Shown: one piece after another, positions 18,615-26,490 of the stretch
Layout: each line of letters begins with the position of its first letter
Position numbering within the stretch: the first letter of the stretch is position 1
Position numbers and translations under genes: made by a program
Source: Prosthecobacter debontii
GTDB taxonomy: Bacteria; Verrucomicrobiota; Verrucomicrobiia; Verrucomicrobiales; Akkermansiaceae
Direction of reading: 5' to 3'
Length of the DNA stretch: 64,000 nucleotides
Assembly: GCA_945862245.1 (NCBI GenBank)
Contig: CAMAXN010000005.1
Location: 1-64,000 of the forward strand
Notes under the pieces: model-generated
Told to the model about the DNA's origin: nothing
The model's input: only the letters and a program-made list of their open reading frames with translations
The model's database searches: none

Positions 18615-18632
18615 ATTGCATAAAGTTGCACT
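18615..18632. promoter_or_regulatory. Candidate operator ATTGCA-N6-TGCACT
   Basis: Left arm perfect (18615-18620), right arm one mismatch (18627-18632), spacer TAAAGT. It is placed upstream of the minus-strand pseudopilin-like gene. The 18482-18775 gap holds no other supported feature. Confidence 0.5.
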
Positions 18633-18775
18633 ATCTTACATATTTGTAAAATCTTAGCTCTCGTAGGTCATTTGTTGCCTGCGGTCTCTGTGGATTGCAA
18701 GTGTGAGACTTACCCGTAATATCGGCAGCCCTTACTGTGCGCTCGCCGTTTAATGAAATTGTGGCGAGAGCGATC

Positions 18776-21205
18776 TCAGGGATTCTGAGACACACCCACT
18801 TTGACGAAGAGCGAGGTCGGAACCTCGGCTCCTGTAATGGTCGCCGTCACGGTGGTGATTCCTGCACTCGGTGTGTTGGTCGCAGCGGAGAATATCACGG
18901 TGGTGGTTCCACCGCCGTTTGACACGCCACTGGCGTGGAAGGATTGAAGGTCAGTGGACCAGCGATAGGCCGGCGCGGACAGGTCGGATGCGGGACTGGC
19001 ATTCTGCTGATGGGTGAAGACAAAGGTGCTGCTTGTGTGAGCTGTCACCACCAAGCCTTTGGAAAATTTGCCCGGGTCGGTGCCAAAGAAGTTTTCAAGA
19101 CCATTCGATATGCCATCATGATCGGCATCGTCATTAAAACCAGACAGGCTGCCGACTGCGGTAAATCCACTGATCCAGGATGCGAAGTCATTTGTGGGAG
19201 AAGCACCGATGCCAATGTTGTCATAGCCGACAGTGGAGCTGATTCCCGCGACGAGGACGATCTTGACGCCATTGATTCCGGAGGGAATCAGGAAGTCATA
19301 AGTGTAAGTTTCCCAAGTAGACCCATCCCCGATGAGCGGGGTCAGCTTTTCACTTTCGCTGATTTTCGCAGTACCGTTGTAGAACTCCAACTTGAATTTT
19401 CCCATGTTGGATCCGCTGAAGATCTTCATGTCCTGCCTGAAGGTGACGGTTTCTCCAACGCTGATTCCTAAAGAAGTGAGCGGAATGATCGCACCCCCAT
19501 TGGCCACAAAGACTCCCCATCCTCCTCCGGTGTTGACCATGCGGGCATAGCCGTTCGGATTTCCCAAAGTTGTGTGAAAGGACGCGGTGGTGTTAGCTCC
19601 GTAAAACGGCCAACCTGCGCTCCCAAGTTCGAAGCCGGAATTTGAAATCGGCGAGACCACGATCGGCGTAGGATTATAGGTGACATTGTCGAATCCGACC
19701 ACCGAGGCGCTCCCCCAAAGACAAACCACTTTGATACCGTCGGTTCCAGACGGAATTAACACATCGTAATTATAGGTGTGCCAGCTGGTCCCGGGAGAGA
19801 TCACGGGGACGCGGAGATCACCGGTGTCGCTAATTTTTGTTCCGACACGATAGAACTCGACTTTCATGCCGCCGATGTTGCTGCCGGAGAAGATCTTCAT
19901 GTCCTGACTGAAATTGTAGGCCTGTCCCGGAGTGAGGCCCAGGCCGGACAAGGGGATGATCGCGTTGGTATTGGTGACGAGGACTCCGTATCCCGTATTG
20001 GAGGCCGAGTGATTGATCACCCCATATCCGCCGGTGTTGCCGCCGCTGGAGGCATAGGAAAAGGCGAACGTGCCGCCCCCGAAGTCGCTGAACCAATCGT
20101 CGCCGCCGGCGATCTCGAAGTCACCGTTGGGAATCTCGGTGATAGGACCCACGACCAGCGGTGTTGGATCATAGGTGACATTGTCGAAACCAACATCGGA
20201 CGCCGCGCCCGCCACGAGGACGACCTTGATGCCTGTGGCGTTGATTGGAATGGCGACGTCAAAGTAATAGGTTTGCCAGGTGCTGCCGTCACCGATCAAG
20301 GTGGGCGTCTGATTGCCGGTTGAGCCGGTGGGTGCATCGCCATTGAAAAAATCGACCTTGAAGGCGCCGAGATTCGGTCCGGAAAAACGAATCATGTCCT
20401 GGCTGAACTTATAGCTTTTCCCTGGAGCGAGCCCGAGTTCCGACAAGGGCATGACTGCGTCGCTGTTGGAAACCAGGACCGCGAAGCCACCGGAAGCGCT
20501 GACATCTGCCATCCGCGCGTGTCCGGTGGGAAAGCTAGTGTTGAATGTTCCGCCGGCGCTGTTGTTACCCCATGAATCGCCGGCAGCGACTTCGAAGCTA
20601 CCATTCGGGATCGAGGTTGGGGCGGGTACTGGCGTGTCATTGACTCGTACGTTGTCAAAGCCAATCACTGAGCCTGCACCCCAGAGCAAGGCCGCGGTAA
20701 GACCATCAGTTCCCGATGGAATGGTCACATTGAAAGTATAGGTCTCCCAGGCGGTTCCGTCCCCGATCAGTGCGGGTCTGAGGTCGCCGGAATTTCCAAT
20801 CAGAGTCGTGCCGGAGTAGAAGTCGACCTTGAGCCCGCCGATGTTGGTCCCTGGGCCTGCTGAAATACCTGGCAGGATGATCATGTCCTGGCTGAAGGTG
20901 TAGGTTCGTCCGACCTTCAAGCCGGTTCCGATGTTTGCAATGGGTAGGGGAGCGTTGGAATTCGACACTAGGATTCCATACCCGCCGTCATTGTCCCCGT
21001 GATCGATGATTCCGTAGCCATTGGGATTTCCTCCAGTTGACTCATCCAAAAAAAGAAAGGTTCCGTCACCTGAGAAATTGTTCCAAGAGACGAGGTATTC
21101 GGATTCAAAATCGCCATTCGGGAAAATGAACGGTGCCGCGTGGGCGCATGAAGATGCAGCAATGAGGGCGCAAAGAAGTGATGAGTATCTTTGGGTTGAA
21201 TTCAT
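18776..21205 (-). CDS. Secreted protein with four tandem beta-sandwich modules (putative glucan binder)
   Basis: An 809-residue protein with a signal peptide (cleavage near SSCAHA, about residue 23) and four tandem modules of about 150-160 residues. Each begins with a PNGDFE-type motif (modules 1-3) or a diverged NSGFELG (module 4). Each continues with a GNPNGY/GGYGV segment, SFSQDM-like (TFSQDM, KFSQDM, NFSQDM) and ~GGLKVDF/GGMKVEF strands, and ends IPSGTDGIKVVCLWG followed by GFDNVTY. The layout resembles CBM4/9-like galactose-binding-fold modules. The C-terminal ~130 residues hold DDADHDGISNGLENFFGTDPG, a calcium-type repeat, and a beta domain. No catalytic domain is visible. The same module occurs three times in the protein at 22739-25177. 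Binding to beta-glucan is inferred from the locus. Confidence 0.82.
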   Translation of the reverse strand: MNSTQRYSSLLCALIAASSCAHAAPFIFPNGDFESEYLVSWNNFSGDGTFLFLDESTGGNPNGYGIIDHGDNDGGYGILVSNSNAPLPIANIGTGLKVGRTYTFSQDMIILPGISAGPGTNIGGLKVDFYSGTTLIGNSGDLRPALIGDGTAWETYTFNVTIPSGTDGLTAALLWGAGSVIGFDNVRVNDTPVPAPTSIPNGSFEVAAGDSWGNNSAGGTFNTSFPTGHARMADVSASGGFAVLVSNSDAVMPLSELGLAPGKSYKFSQDMIRFSGPNLGAFKVDFFNGDAPTGSTGNQTPTLIGDGSTWQTYYFDVAIPINATGIKVVLVAGAASDVGFDNVTYDPTPLVVGPITEIPNGDFEIAGGDDWFSDFGGGTFAFSYASSGGNTGGYGVINHSASNTGYGVLVTNTNAIIPLSGLGLTPGQAYNFSQDMKIFSGSNIGGMKVEFYRVGTKISDTGDLRVPVISPGTSWHTYNYDVLIPSGTDGIKVVCLWGSASVVGFDNVTYNPTPIVVSPISNSGFELGSAGWPFYGANTTASFHTTLGNPNGYARMVNTGGGWGVFVANGGAIIPLTSLGISVGETVTFRQDMKIFSGSNMGKFKLEFYNGTAKISESEKLTPLIGDGSTWETYTYDFLIPSGINGVKIVLVAGISSTVGYDNIGIGASPTNDFASWISGFTAVGSLSGFNDDADHDGISNGLENFFGTDPGKFSKGLVVTAHTSSTFVFTHQQNASPASDLSAPAYRWSTDLQSFHASGVSNGGGTTTVIFSAATNTPSAGITTVTATITGAEVPTSLFVKVGVSQNP

Positions 21206-21260
21206 GTTAGGTTATGCTCAAGCTCGGAATGAGTCAGGTTCTCATCTTACATGGTAAAAA

Positions 21261-21348
21261 GTTCACAAACGATTTTTAATATTACCGCGATTACAACAAC
21301 AGTTAGCGGTAAAAAATAAAGACCTGGTTCCTTAGAATTTTTTACCGC
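21261..21348. promoter_or_regulatory. Inverted repeats upstream of the four-module gene
   Basis: An 11-bp perfect inverted repeat, GCGGTAAAAAA (21306-21316) and TTTTTTACCGC (21338-21348), is accompanied by a third TTACCGC at 21282-21288. GTTCACAAACGA at 21261-21272 resembles the motif at the GH16 start. On the minus strand the 11-bp repeat could act as a terminator for the PEP-CTERM gene ending at 21366. Its U-run is inside the stem, so an operator is equally possible. Confidence 0.4.
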
Positions 21349-21365
21349 AAAAGTGTAAATTAGAT

Positions 21366-22106
21366 TCAATGCCTACGGCGGCGGATCGTCAGTAAGGCAA
21401 GACCGAGGCCACTCAGAACGACCCCAGATGGTTCAGGGACCACTTGAAGGTTGTCGACGAGTATGGCAGAGGCAGAGTAGTTTTGGGTTAGGGTGGAGAA
21501 ACCCATCTGCAGTTGGGCGCCATCAAGTCCCGAATCGGACACGTTAAAAAAAAGTTGGCCGGACTGATATGCGGTATTAACATTAGAAACTGAATATAAT
21601 TCTCTGGCCCACGTATCAGAGTAATTCGGCGAGAGGATCTGGAAGTAGGCGTAGGCAATGGTTGTCGAATTAATTCCGCCCTCACCCGCGAACGCGGCGA
21701 TGTCGAATTTGAACCCGAGGACGCCATCCGCCCGGTTAGCCGGAGTTAGCGTTATGTTTTGGTAAATATTCGTCTTCACCCACTGGTCATTCGCGTGGTT
21801 CGGCGCAAAGCCGTAGTCGCCATAGACCTTGAGGGCGTTGTTGCCTTGGGCTCCGGACTGATTACCGATGACGGTCTGGATGCTATTCGATGTGGTATTT
21901 CCGGGGTAATAACCTCCGATGTAGTTCCCTGGAGCTCCATTGTTGTTGGCGAAGGTCTCGACCGACCATGTCCACGGCGAGGTAAGATGGGATCCCACAG
22001 CACTGGATTCAAAATCCTCATTGAGCAAGACAACACCGGCATAGGCCGGTGAGTTAGCAGCGAGTATGGCAAGGCAGGCGACCGCCGACAGATGGGTTGT
22101 TTTCAT
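21366..22106 (-). CDS. Secreted PEP-CTERM protein, unknown function
   Basis: A 246-residue protein with a signal peptide (about 1-23, ending NSPAYAG) and a C-terminal PEP-CTERM sorting signal: VPEPS near residue 223, a hydrophobic helix (GVVLSGLGLALLTI) and the basic tail RRRRH. Proteins of this class are exported and then processed at the C-terminus by an exosortase. The middle (DFESSAVGSHL, NALKVYGDYG, GVLGFKFDIAAFAGEG, ILVDNLQV) has the look of a single jelly-roll carbohydrate-binding-type domain. I recognise no enzyme. A partial ATTGCA-type palindrome lies 103 bases upstream (22209-22226). It is divergent from the three-module gene. Confidence 0.85.
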   Translation of the reverse strand: MKTTHLSAVACLAILAANSPAYAGVVLLNEDFESSAVGSHLTSPWTWSVETFANNNGAPGNYIGGYYPGNTTSNSIQTVIGNQSGAQGNNALKVYGDYGFAPNHANDQWVKTNIYQNITLTPANRADGVLGFKFDIAAFAGEGGINSTTIAYAYFQILSPNYSDTWARELYSVSNVNTAYQSGQLFFNVSDSGLDGAQLQMGFSTLTQNYSASAILVDNLQVVPEPSGVVLSGLGLALLTIRRRRH

Positions 22107-22208
22107 ATTGGATTTTATACTTTCTGGTTTTTTTTGGGTTGAAGTTAGAGACTATTTAATGCTAAAATATTCCTACTAATTTTGAGTAATTGATTACATC
22201 GGCGAAGT

Positions 22209-22226
22209 CTAGCAATTTTATGCAAT
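22209..22226. promoter_or_regulatory. Weak candidate operator CTAGCA-N6-TGCAAT
   Basis: The right arm is perfect (22221-22226) and the left arm has four of six matches. A further half-site, TGCAAT at 22577-22582, lies 157 bases before the start of the divergent three-module gene. The 22107-22738 gap holds no gene I can support. A minus-strand frame of about 120 codons is unconvincing. Confidence 0.35.
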
Positions 22227-22738
22227 ATTTTCTGTGAGCCGATCTTAGTGAAATGCACGTTATTGTAGAGGCGTTCCTTGCCTAGGCTAGAGCCAGCCCC
22301 GTCCGGCGTGCGAGCGTTTGGTCCGCATCCACTCCAGTGACAGAATCGCCCTTCCTCGCTATGGCGGCTTTCGCATAGGCATTGAGTGCCTCTTGAAATG
22401 ATCTTACAGCTTCCGTGGCCGCTCCTTATTGAAACAAGCTGATCCAATCCACTTGCACCGTAGCTGTTAGTTCGGTCGCATACTGCAAGGCAAATGGTGA
22501 ACAATCTATCAGATTGCTGCGAATGTGCTGAACACTATAGATCGTCTTTTTCGGTAAAGAATAAGATGAAATTAAATGCAATTTTTTGATTGGAATTTAT
22601 TTTTCATCGTGTAAAAAAATGCACTTTTATGTAACTGAGTGGAAAATTAGGCTCAAAAAATCCACAATAACCCTGCTGAAAAATGTGTTTATGCATCACG
22701 CTAAACGCCCCAAAAAAAACACCAACCCGAACAACACA

Positions 22739-25177
22739 ATGATATCAATACTGAAAAAACTAGCATTCTGCGCCCTGTTGGGTTTAGCAACCAGCGTTCA
22801 AGCGAGCGAGGTCTTAATGCCCAACGGCGACTTCACAACCGCCAGCGGGGCCATGTGGCATCAAGTCAACGGCGGTAACACCACCTATGACTACCCCAGC
22901 ACGGGAGGAAACTCGGGCGGCTACGGCGTCATCGACGGTACCAACAGCCCATGGGCCATCTGGGTTGGCAATACCGATTCCGCGATTCCCATCTCAAACC
23001 TCGGTCTCTCCGCCGGTCAGACCTACACCTTCAAACAAGACATGAAGGTTCTCTCGGGCAGCAACGTGGGTGGATTCAAAATCGATTTTGTTCCTTCGGG
23101 AAGCACAGGCGACCTGCGAATCCCAAAAATTGGCGATGGCAGCACTTGGGAGACCTACAGCTATTCCATCTCGATTCCAGCTGGCACCACGGGAATCAAG
23201 ATCGTTCCGCTCTGGGGGGTTAACTCCATCGTCGGATTTGACAACTTCCGCGTGGAAAACGGCGCGGTGCCACCACCTCCTGTGATTCCCGGTATTCCCA
23301 ACCCGGGCTTCGAGACTCCCGGTGGAGTCAGCTGGACTCCTGTCGGACCCATTACCGAATTCAGCTACCCGACTACCGGAGGAAATCCCGGCGGCTACGG
23401 CGTCATGGATGCCAGCAACGGCCAGTGGGGGATCTGGGTCGCCAACTCGGACGCGGTTTTGACCTTGGAACAGCTCTCCCTCACTGCTGGAAATACCTAT
23501 AACTTCACCATGGACATGAAGATCGTCTCTGGCAACTCGCTCGGCGGCTTCAAGGTCGACTTCATTCCTGCTGGCAGCACTGGGGATGTTTACAAGCCAA
23601 TCATCGGTGGCGGCGCTAACTGGGCGACCTACACCTTCCCTGTAGCGATCCCGGTCGGCACCACTGCGGTGAAACTCGTCCCATTGTGGGGACCTAACTC
23701 CGTTGTCGGATATGACAACATCAAGGTGATCACCACAACTGTGACACCACCGCCATTCGTCCCCGACCAGATCCCCAACGGTAATTTCGAAACCGGACTT
23801 GGAGTCAGCTGGGCCAGCGAGACTACGGGACCAAATATCACTTATCCGAGCACCAATGGCAACCCCGGGGGACATGCGGTGATTGATGCGACTGCGAATG
23901 AGGGATTTGCCGCGATCAAAGCCTTCGACGGTGCGGAGAAAACATTTGCTTCACTGGGACTCGCCCCTGGGGACACCGCCACCTTGCGACTGGACATGAA
24001 AATCCTTGAAGGCTCCAACATCGGTGGCCTCAGGTTGGTTGGGCCGGCGGGTTATGATTTCCTCAACCGTCCTACTATCATTGGTAATGGCAGCACATGG
24101 GAAACCTACTCCATCACATTCACAGTTCCGTCCGCACCTGCGCAAGTTTTGATCAGCCTCGTCTGGGGTTTCAATTCCAAGGTCGCCTTCGACAACGTGA
24201 TGATCGTGCAATCCGCGCCATCCGGTCCGCTGCAGGCCAGCATCACCACCGGCACCGCAGTGAGCTGGGCCTCCCCCAGCACGGAAAACTCGTATCAGCC
24301 GCAGCAGTCCGCTGACAACGCGACCTGGACGAATCTTGGCCCCGCGCTCATCGGGAGCTCTGTCAACTCGGTCTTCGATGAAACGCCATCGCCTTTCTAT
24401 CGGGTTTTGGAGAATTCTCCCTCGATCACGCAGACCATTTACAACGGCGAATTCTCGGAGGACGGCCTGTTTAATGATGAAGCCGATGGCTGGAACGCTG
24501 TTCAGAGTCAACTGGCATTCCGCCTCACCACTGGCGGTCGCACCGACGACGGCCCGTGCATGCAGATCAGTGTGCTCAATGGGACGCCGGCAGCTCCCAA
24601 CGGTAGCGAAATCCAGCAAAACACGAAAGATGCGGATTTGCTGAACCCAGGTGCCGGTGCAATCATTCCTGGAAATTCCTATAACTTCTCGTTCTGGGCT
24701 AAGCAAATCAGCAGCGGCGTCAGTTATGAGCAACGCTACAAGGTCTCCTTCCTTGGTGACGACGGCAAGATCCTTGGTGATGGAGGTTTTGTAAATTTCC
24801 CACTTTCAGTCACCGGTAACTGGGTTCAGCGCACTCAGAGCGGACTGGTTGCACCTGCTGGCGCGACGTCGGCCCTCATCCAGATCCTGGGTGTGACCGG
24901 GGCCGTGGACGGCGGCTTGGGAGAAGTCCTCATCGATGACGTGTCTCTGCTGTCCTCGGGCTTCGGTTCTCCGACCGTGAGCACGGCATCGACGATTCCC
25001 GCCTTGAAAATCAGCTGGCAATCGCTGGCCGGCCGAAGTTATCAAGTTCGGTCGTCGCTTGACCTCAACGAGTGGTCGGACTTCGGTGCCGTGATCCCCG
25101 GCGACGGCTCGATCAAGTCGGTCTATGACACGATGGTGGACTCGGCGCAATTCTACAAAGTCGGCGAACTTCCATAA
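22739..25177 (+). CDS. Secreted protein with three tandem beta-sandwich modules (putative glucan binder)
   Basis: An 812-residue protein starting at ATG 22739, which gives a clean signal peptide (MISILKKLAFCALLGLATSVQA). The longer open frame from 22586 has no such signal. Three modules follow at about residues 24-180, 181-345 and 346-500. They carry MPNGDFTTASG, GNSGGYGVID, YTFKQDMKVLSGSNVGGFK, IGDGSTWETYS and VGFDNFRV, clearly the same module as in the protein at 18776-21205. A fourth, different region (about 610-765, FSEDGLFNDEADGWNAV through GEVLIDDVSLL) resembles a CBM4/9 domain, and the end (SYQVRSSLDLNEWSDFG) is a common verrucomicrobial C-terminal domain. There is no catalytic signature. 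It ends in a terminator at 25242. Confidence 0.82.
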   Translation: MISILKKLAFCALLGLATSVQASEVLMPNGDFTTASGAMWHQVNGGNTTYDYPSTGGNSGGYGVIDGTNSPWAIWVGNTDSAIPISNLGLSAGQTYTFKQDMKVLSGSNVGGFKIDFVPSGSTGDLRIPKIGDGSTWETYSYSISIPAGTTGIKIVPLWGVNSIVGFDNFRVENGAVPPPPVIPGIPNPGFETPGGVSWTPVGPITEFSYPTTGGNPGGYGVMDASNGQWGIWVANSDAVLTLEQLSLTAGNTYNFTMDMKIVSGNSLGGFKVDFIPAGSTGDVYKPIIGGGANWATYTFPVAIPVGTTAVKLVPLWGPNSVVGYDNIKVITTTVTPPPFVPDQIPNGNFETGLGVSWASETTGPNITYPSTNGNPGGHAVIDATANEGFAAIKAFDGAEKTFASLGLAPGDTATLRLDMKILEGSNIGGLRLVGPAGYDFLNRPTIIGNGSTWETYSITFTVPSAPAQVLISLVWGFNSKVAFDNVMIVQSAPSGPLQASITTGTAVSWASPSTENSYQPQQSADNATWTNLGPALIGSSVNSVFDETPSPFYRVLENSPSITQTIYNGEFSEDGLFNDEADGWNAVQSQLAFRLTTGGRTDDGPCMQISVLNGTPAAPNGSEIQQNTKDADLLNPGAGAIIPGNSYNFSFWAKQISSGVSYEQRYKVSFLGDDGKILGDGGFVNFPLSVTGNWVQRTQSGLVAPAGATSALIQILGVTGAVDGGLGEVLIDDVSLLSSGFGSPTVSTASTIPALKISWQSLAGRSYQVRSSLDLNEWSDFGAVIPGDGSIKSVYDTMVDSAQFYKVGELP

Positions 25178-25241
25178 GTTCGCTTGATGGCAAGTGGCGC
25201 CACGCGTGTCGCTAGCCCATGCGAAGCCTTAGATAACTCAG

Positions 25242-25275
25242 AGCCACCCGATCTCCGGATCGGGTGGCTTTTTTT
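25242..25275 (+). terminator. Rho-independent terminator after the three-module gene
   Basis: An 11-bp perfect stem, AGCCACCCGAT (25242-25252) and ATCGGGTGGCT (25259-25269), with a CTCCGG loop and a run of Ts after it. Confidence 0.92.
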
Positions 25276-25350
25276 CAAATGCAGGATTGCTGCAGAATTG
25301 GACTGTGAGTCATAGAGTCGGTTCAGCGAGAATCCCTGCTGGACGAGGAT

Positions 25351-25593
25351 TTAAAGATCCTCGAGAATTTTGGCATCGTTCGGGTTGATGGCTCCCGTGC
25401 TACGGTCTGGATGCTGGCCGGGGCGGAATCCGGAGTAAAAGATCGCACGCGATTCAACGACTAACAGGTCGGTAGGTTTCTGTTGAAGGGAAATAGCGGA
25501 AGTGCGGGCAAATGCGATCGGTATCAGACCGATTAGCAAGTAAGACAGGCGGGCGATGCCGTGCAACAAGGAGTAGCGCCAGGTGGGTTTCAT
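25351..25593 (-). pseudogene. Truncated GH17-like beta-1,3-glucosidase/glucanase gene
   Basis: The ATG at 25591-25593 overlaps the stop of the upstream gene (ATGA), so it is translationally coupled. The ~80-residue product has a hydrophobic N-terminus (SYLLIGLIPIAFA) and then YSGFRPGQHPDR and NPNDAKILEDL. This matches the start of bacterial GH17-like catalytic domains, in which a GfRxGQsP motif is followed by eDL and the first barrel helix. A TAA then ends the frame at 25351, before any catalytic residue, and no continuation is visible in the ~100 bases before the opposing gene's terminator. I take it to be a truncated gene whose original role fits the beta-1,3-glucan locus. The family call rests on a short motif. 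Confidence 0.6.
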
Positions 25594-26486
25594 GGGAGCT
25601 TGGTTGACAGTTTTACGCGTATGGTCCACTCACGGACCTCGCGAGGCTCGAGAAGTGAAACCGGAGACGGCTCCTTGATATCGGATAGACGGTCCACCGG
25701 CGCGTTGGTTGGCTCGATAGCCCAGTGGTGGAGTCCCTTCCAAAAGCCGCGCGTGATCCAGATGCCGGCGTAGGGAAAGAGGCTTGCCGGCCAGTCCAGC
25801 GAGAGCCGGGCGCCGTTAGTCGCATGGATTTCCGCTCGCCCCTTAGACAGCGGACCGAGAAACACCTTTGCTGCGGGTGGGGCTCCTTTCGGGAAAAACG
25901 CCCGCGACAGGTCATTGCCCGGCCATGGCAGCACTTTTCCGCTACCGGGGCTGAGGCAGGTCTTCTCGGAGGTGCGGATTTGATCGCCACGCTTGAACAT
26001 GAACAAGGGATGCCATGCCCAGAGAAACGGCGTGGGAGTGCCCGCCCGGTTCTCGATGCGATAGTCGAAGCGGAGTTCATTTTTGCCTAGGGAAATCCGG
26101 CGCGCGAAATCCAATGGTAGGGACTTGAGATGCCAGCGGCAGATAATTACGCCTTGTGAATCAATCTCAAATTGCGGCTCTTGATTCCACAACTCGCCGT
26201 GATCCGGCAGCGCCTTGCGGCCGATCTTGCATGGCAGGACCGTGGGCAGGCACTCATCGATGCCGGCCCCGGGACCGGTCTCGAAGTTGGTGGGATCGGT
26301 GGGATGCCAGATGCGGCGCCTGCTAGCGGGAGTCCATCCGTCGAGCCATTCGCGGCGAGAAATCCGATCCCGTAACGAGACGATGCGACCGCCGAGTTCG
26401 GGCGCGATTGAGAGCGAGACGGCGTCATTCGACAAGGTGTGGATACCGAAATTCCCAACCCTTTTACGAGAGTGACGGACGTGCAT
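25590..26486 (-). CDS. Aldose 1-epimerase (GalM)-superfamily protein
   Basis: A 298-residue protein with the beta-sandwich pattern of GalM-like proteins: ELGGRIVSLRDR near residue 30, GIDECLPTV near 75, HGELWNQEP near 97, ENRAGTPTPFLWAWHPLF near 148-165, and an ending with WAIEPTNAP and LEPREVREW. HGELW and the WHPLF His are plausible catalytic or ligand positions. There is no signal peptide. Relatives interconvert sugar anomers or bind sugars. The gene is 4 bases after GH81 and overlaps the GH17 fragment, so the three form one operon under the operator at 28821. It may mutarotate glucose or oligosaccharides released from beta-1,3-glucan. That role is inferred. Confidence 0.78.
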   Translation of the reverse strand: MHVRHSRKRVGNFGIHTLSNDAVSLSIAPELGGRIVSLRDRISRREWLDGWTPASRRRIWHPTDPTNFETGPGAGIDECLPTVLPCKIGRKALPDHGELWNQEPQFEIDSQGVIICRWHLKSLPLDFARRISLGKNELRFDYRIENRAGTPTPFLWAWHPLFMFKRGDQIRTSEKTCLSPGSGKVLPWPGNDLSRAFFPKGAPPAAKVFLGPLSKGRAEIHATNGARLSLDWPASLFPYAGIWITRGFWKGLHHWAIEPTNAPVDRLSDIKEPSPVSLLEPREVREWTIRVKLSTKLP

Positions 26487-26490
26487 GAGT

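Noticed and set aside
22145..22504. A ~120-codon minus-strand frame between the divergent secreted-protein genes
   Set aside because: Composition unlike a real protein and no motif. A different frame gives a helical Ala-rich piece that could be a gene remnant, but I cannot support it.
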